Source: Chryseosolibacter histidinae | Lineage (GTDB): Bacteria > Bacteroidota > Bacteroidia > Cytophagales > Cyclobacteriaceae | Direction: 5' to 3' | NCBI RefSeq assembly: GCF_018598225.1 | Contig: NZ_JAHESF010000057.1 | Location: 1 to 33,789 of the forward strand | DNA: 33,789 nucleotides | Shown: one piece after another, positions 31,892 to 33,789 of the stretch | Position numbering within the stretch: the stretch's first letter is position 1 | Layout of the letters: every line of letters begins with the position of its first letter | Notes under the pieces: model-generated | What the model was told of the DNA's origin: nothing | What the model saw: the letters and a program-made list of their open reading frames with translations, nothing else | Databases searched by the model: none | Made by a program: the position numbers and the translations under genes

Positions 31892-33076
31892 ATGACCATC
31901 CCCGGTAAAATCACACTTAAGAAAGGTAAAGAAATCTCGATCCGTCGCTTGCATCCGTGGATCTTTTCAGGGGCCATTCAGAAAATGGAAGGCGAAGCAG
32001 CGGATGGTGGCTGGGTAGAAATCCAGGATGCCCGCGCCTCAACGCTGGGGTTCGGCCACTATCAGAACGGTAGCATTGCCGTGAGGATGCTCTCCTTTGA
32101 AAACACACCGCCATCAGAAAATTTTTGGGAAGAAAAACTTCAGCGTGCCTGTCAGCTGCGCGCCGCTGCCGGCCTGCCCTCTGCTGCCACCAACGCCATG
32201 AGGCTGATCCACGGAGAGGGTGATGGCTTACCCGGCCTGATCATCGATTACTACGACGGCATTGCCATTATCCAGGCCCACTCGGTGGGTATGCATCACG
32301 ACCGGCTGCATATTGCCGCTGCGTTGCAAAAAGTGATGGAAGGCACCAAAGCCATTTATTATAAAAGTCAGTCGACCCTGCCCGGCAAGATGCGCGATGC
32401 CAAACAAGACGAATACCTGCTGGGCATGGGCATTGTGCCGCACATTGTGCTGGAATACAACAACAAGTTTTATATCGACTGGGAAGAAGGTCAGAAGACA
32501 GGATTTTTTCTCGATCAGCGTGAGAACCGGAGGCTGCTGGGCGATTTCTCCAAAGGCAAAAATGTGCTGAACACGTTCTGTTATACCGGCGGATTTTCCG
32601 TGTATGCCCTCAACGCCGGCGCCGCGCTGGTACATTCCGTCGATGCTTCTGAAAGGGCCATCGACCTCACGCGCAAGAACCTGGAGCTGAACGGCTTCAG
32701 TCCCAACATCCACCAGTGTTATGCTGTAGATACCTTCGATTTCCTGAAAGACAAACAGGACGTTTATGATGTGATCGTGCTCGATCCGCCAGCTTTTGCC
32801 AAACACCGCGATGCCCGGCACCAGGCTGTGCGTGGCTACCAGCGGCTCAACGCCGAGGCCATGCGCGTGATCAAACCCGGCGGCGTGATCTTCACCTTCT
32901 CGTGCTCGCAGGTGGTTGACCGCCAGCTGTTCTACGATACCGTAGTCTCCGCCGCCATCCAGGCCGGCCGCCAGATCAAGGTCCTCCACCACCTCTCACA
33001 ACCCGCTGACCATCCGGTGTCGATCTTTCACCCTGAGGGGGAATATTTGAAGGGGCTGGTTTTGTATGTAGAGTGA
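31892..33076 (+). CDS. rlmI: RlmI-like 23S rRNA (cytosine-5) methyltransferase
   Basis: A 394-residue SAM-dependent methyltransferase of the RlmI/COG1092 group. The N-terminal PUA domain is at about 1-75 (LKKGKEISIRRLHPWIFSGA, then GGWVEIQDA); a central linker domain follows with IHGEGDGLPGLIIDYYDG; the Rossmann domain starts at about 205 with FFLDQRENRRLL and NTFCYTGGFSVYA (SAM binding), then VLDPPAFAK and FTFSCSQ, where the Cys is the expected nucleophile. In E. coli RlmI methylates C1962 of 23S rRNA; the same site here is inference. A heptad repeat array starts 5 nt after the stop. Confidence 0.9.
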   Translation: MTIPGKITLKKGKEISIRRLHPWIFSGAIQKMEGEAADGGWVEIQDARASTLGFGHYQNGSIAVRMLSFENTPPSENFWEEKLQRACQLRAAAGLPSAATNAMRLIHGEGDGLPGLIIDYYDGIAIIQAHSVGMHHDRLHIAAALQKVMEGTKAIYYKSQSTLPGKMRDAKQDEYLLGMGIVPHIVLEYNNKFYIDWEEGQKTGFFLDQRENRRLLGDFSKGKNVLNTFCYTGGFSVYALNAGAALVHSVDASERAIDLTRKNLELNGFSPNIHQCYAVDTFDFLKDKQDVYDVIVLDPPAFAKHRDARHQAVRGYQRLNAEAMRVIKPGGVIFTFSCSQVVDRQLFYDTVVSAAIQAGRQIKVLHHLSQPADHPVSIFHPEGEYLKGLVLYVE

Positions 33077-33081
33077 GCAAT

Positions 33082-33234
33082 AATTGACAATTGACAAAAT
33101 GGCAATTGACAATGGGAGAGCTTCGGCTAACCCGACAGTGCGCTGATTCGAATTGACAACATATCCGTAAAAGTGAGTCCAACCGTTGTCAACTGCTCCG
33201 ATAGCTTGCTATCGGAATTTGTCAATTGTCAACT
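33082..33234. repeat. AATTGAC heptads at both convergent gene ends, with a central hairpin
   Basis: After the rlmI stop come AATTGAC at 33082 and 33089 and again at 33104; after the stop of the opposite gene the inverse units GTCAATT (33221-33227) and GTCAACT (33228-33234) appear. Single copies lie between, at 33151. TCCGATAG (33197-33204) pairs with CTATCGGA (33209-33216) around loop CTTG. Read along each gene, the unit has the same orientation after each stop. The paired arms may act as a two-way terminator. Confidence 0.85.
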
Positions 33235-33237
33235 TCC

Positions 33238-33678
33238 CTACAGGTGCCACTCTTCCGTAGTCCGGTGGGAGATCAATTGCCAGGTCTTCTTTCGAAGCGC
33301 GTAAACCCGTACATAACGCAGGGCGTATCGTTTTGTTTCTTTGGGCGTGAGTCGCACTGCTGAAAGTTTGCCGGTGATGATGGCAATGTCGCCGTGAAGC
33401 TCCACTTGCGTTGAGTCGTGCTCACGTGAGGTGAACCGGTTGTCGTCTGTGAGCTTTTGAATGCTCTTCATCCAGCTTTCTTTCGAGTCTACAGTGCCGG
33501 TACCGTGTGTGAACACAAAATCTTCACCATAGTGCTTCTGAAGGATAGCGAGGTCACGGTTCACCACCGCCCGGTCTATGGCGCGGTTAAGGTCATCGAT
33601 CACTTTTGATGTGCCATCGGTTTGGGCGTGGGTGGTAGCTGCGAATAGAATGCAGAGGATGAGGAGGAGTGGTTTCAT
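33238..33678 (-). CDS. Secreted NTF2-like (DUF4440/SnoaL-type) protein, 146 aa
   Basis: MKPLLLILCILFAATTHAQ is a signal peptide. The mature part has the NTF2 cone-like fold pattern: VIDDLNRAIDRAVVNRDLAI helices, LQKHYGEDFVFTHGTGTVDS, SKESWMKSIQKL, then strands TQVELHGDIAIITGKLSAVR and RYVRVYALRKKTWQLISHRT. Such DUF4440/SnoaL-like domains bind small molecules or act as enzymes; the role is not known. ATG 33676-33678 is the start; any extension to 33711 would run into adapter sequence. The upstream region is lost at the contig end. Confidence 0.85.
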   Translation of the reverse strand: MKPLLLILCILFAATTHAQTDGTSKVIDDLNRAIDRAVVNRDLAILQKHYGEDFVFTHGTGTVDSKESWMKSIQKLTDDNRFTSREHDSTQVELHGDIAIITGKLSAVRLTPKETKRYALRYVRVYALRKKTWQLISHRTTEEWHL

Positions 33679-33694
33679 GTAAACAAGATAGGGA

Positions 33695-33789
33695 CTGGCC
33701 CGTATACACATCTCCGAGCCCCCCAGACAAGAGGCAATCGCGTATGCCGGCGTGAGCGTGCAAAAAAACGGGGGGGGGGGGGGGGGGGG
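33695..33789. other. Illumina Nextera adapter read-through and poly-G artefact, not genomic
   Basis: 33703-33720 reads TATACACATCTCCGAGCC, the end of the Nextera transposase sequence; 33695-33702 fits the preceding bases with T misread as G or C. Then comes a degraded CCACGAGAC, the 8-mer AAGAGGCA (a standard Nextera i7 index), a P7-like stretch (ATCGCGTATGCCGGCGTGAG, the expected T often read as G), an A run and 20 G at 33770-33789. That is the order of read-through on a two-colour instrument. Genomic sequence ends near 33694. Confidence 0.95.

Noticed and set aside
32228-32992. A 254-codon minus-strand frame inside the rlmI-like gene
   Set aside because: Antisense shadow of the methyltransferase domain.
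1-33694. tRNA, rRNA, riboswitch or prophage genes
   Set aside because: No tRNA cloverleaf, rRNA segment, integrase, transposase or phage structural gene could be recognised by eye on either strand.
33679-33711. Start of the NTF2-like protein at 33711
   Set aside because: The added bases run into Nextera adapter sequence; ATG 33678 gives a proper signal peptide.
33770-33789. G-quadruplex or homopolymer element
   Set aside because: It is the poly-G end of an adapter read-through, not genomic DNA.

Overview
The window is chromosomal DNA of a Bacteroidota bacterium, most likely a gliding member of the Chitinophagales/Cytophagales type (phylum confident, order inferred). The evidence is the gldE-gldD gliding genes next to mutY and ssb, the Bacteroidota pairing of an RNase G gene with an HU-like gene and a 29-residue AURKAIP1/COX24-type basic protein, a YpdA-type flavoprotein, many lipoproteins, the TAnnTTTG promoter core and the general lack of strong Shine-Dalgarno sites. 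By eye the base composition is about half GC. The right end is not genomic: from about 33695 the sequence is degraded Illumina Nextera adapter, an i7 index and a poly-G run, so this is a raw contig end.

Layout. 1-4121: the 3' part of an ALDH3-like aldehyde dehydrogenase, a large AsmA-family envelope protein, a repeat-bearing intergenic region with a possible tiny membrane peptide, and a terminator. 4122-7068 (minus): HU-like protein, TPR membrane protein, mini ribosomal-type basic protein and RNase G, in that transcription order. 7169-10728 (plus): mutY, ssb, gldE and gldD. 10729-14720 (plus): repeats and a REP-like hairpin, a lipoprotein, a class V aminotransferase, a DMT permease and a secreted tandem-YCII protein. 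14843-17480 (minus): a 2H phosphoesterase, then a compact set with a GbsR/MarR-type regulator, a diiron ferritin/COQ7-like protein and two small membrane proteins. This set carries two copies of one 18-bp palindrome, one of them on the regulator's own -33 element. 17614-21480 (minus): dipeptidyl peptidase IV and a secreted amidase. 21657-22643 (plus): YpdA-like reductase. 22712-29579 (minus): a lipoprotein, fructosamine kinase, TonB receptor, IspH with an apparent ATC start, a 57-residue protein and an HtrA protease. 29838-33076 (plus): an AraC regulator, a REP-like array, a DUF6265-like protein, a 52-residue membrane protein and an RlmI-like rRNA methyltransferase. 33238-33678 (minus): a secreted NTF2-like protein.

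Two themes stand out. First, short tandem arrays, mostly of 7-bp units but of different sequence at each site, begin within about 8 nt of the stop codon of eight different genes, often as inverted arms; two of them have been absorbed into the start of gldD. Second, the regulator/diiron/membrane-protein set at 15554-17528 looks like a self-contained regulon with no function I can name.
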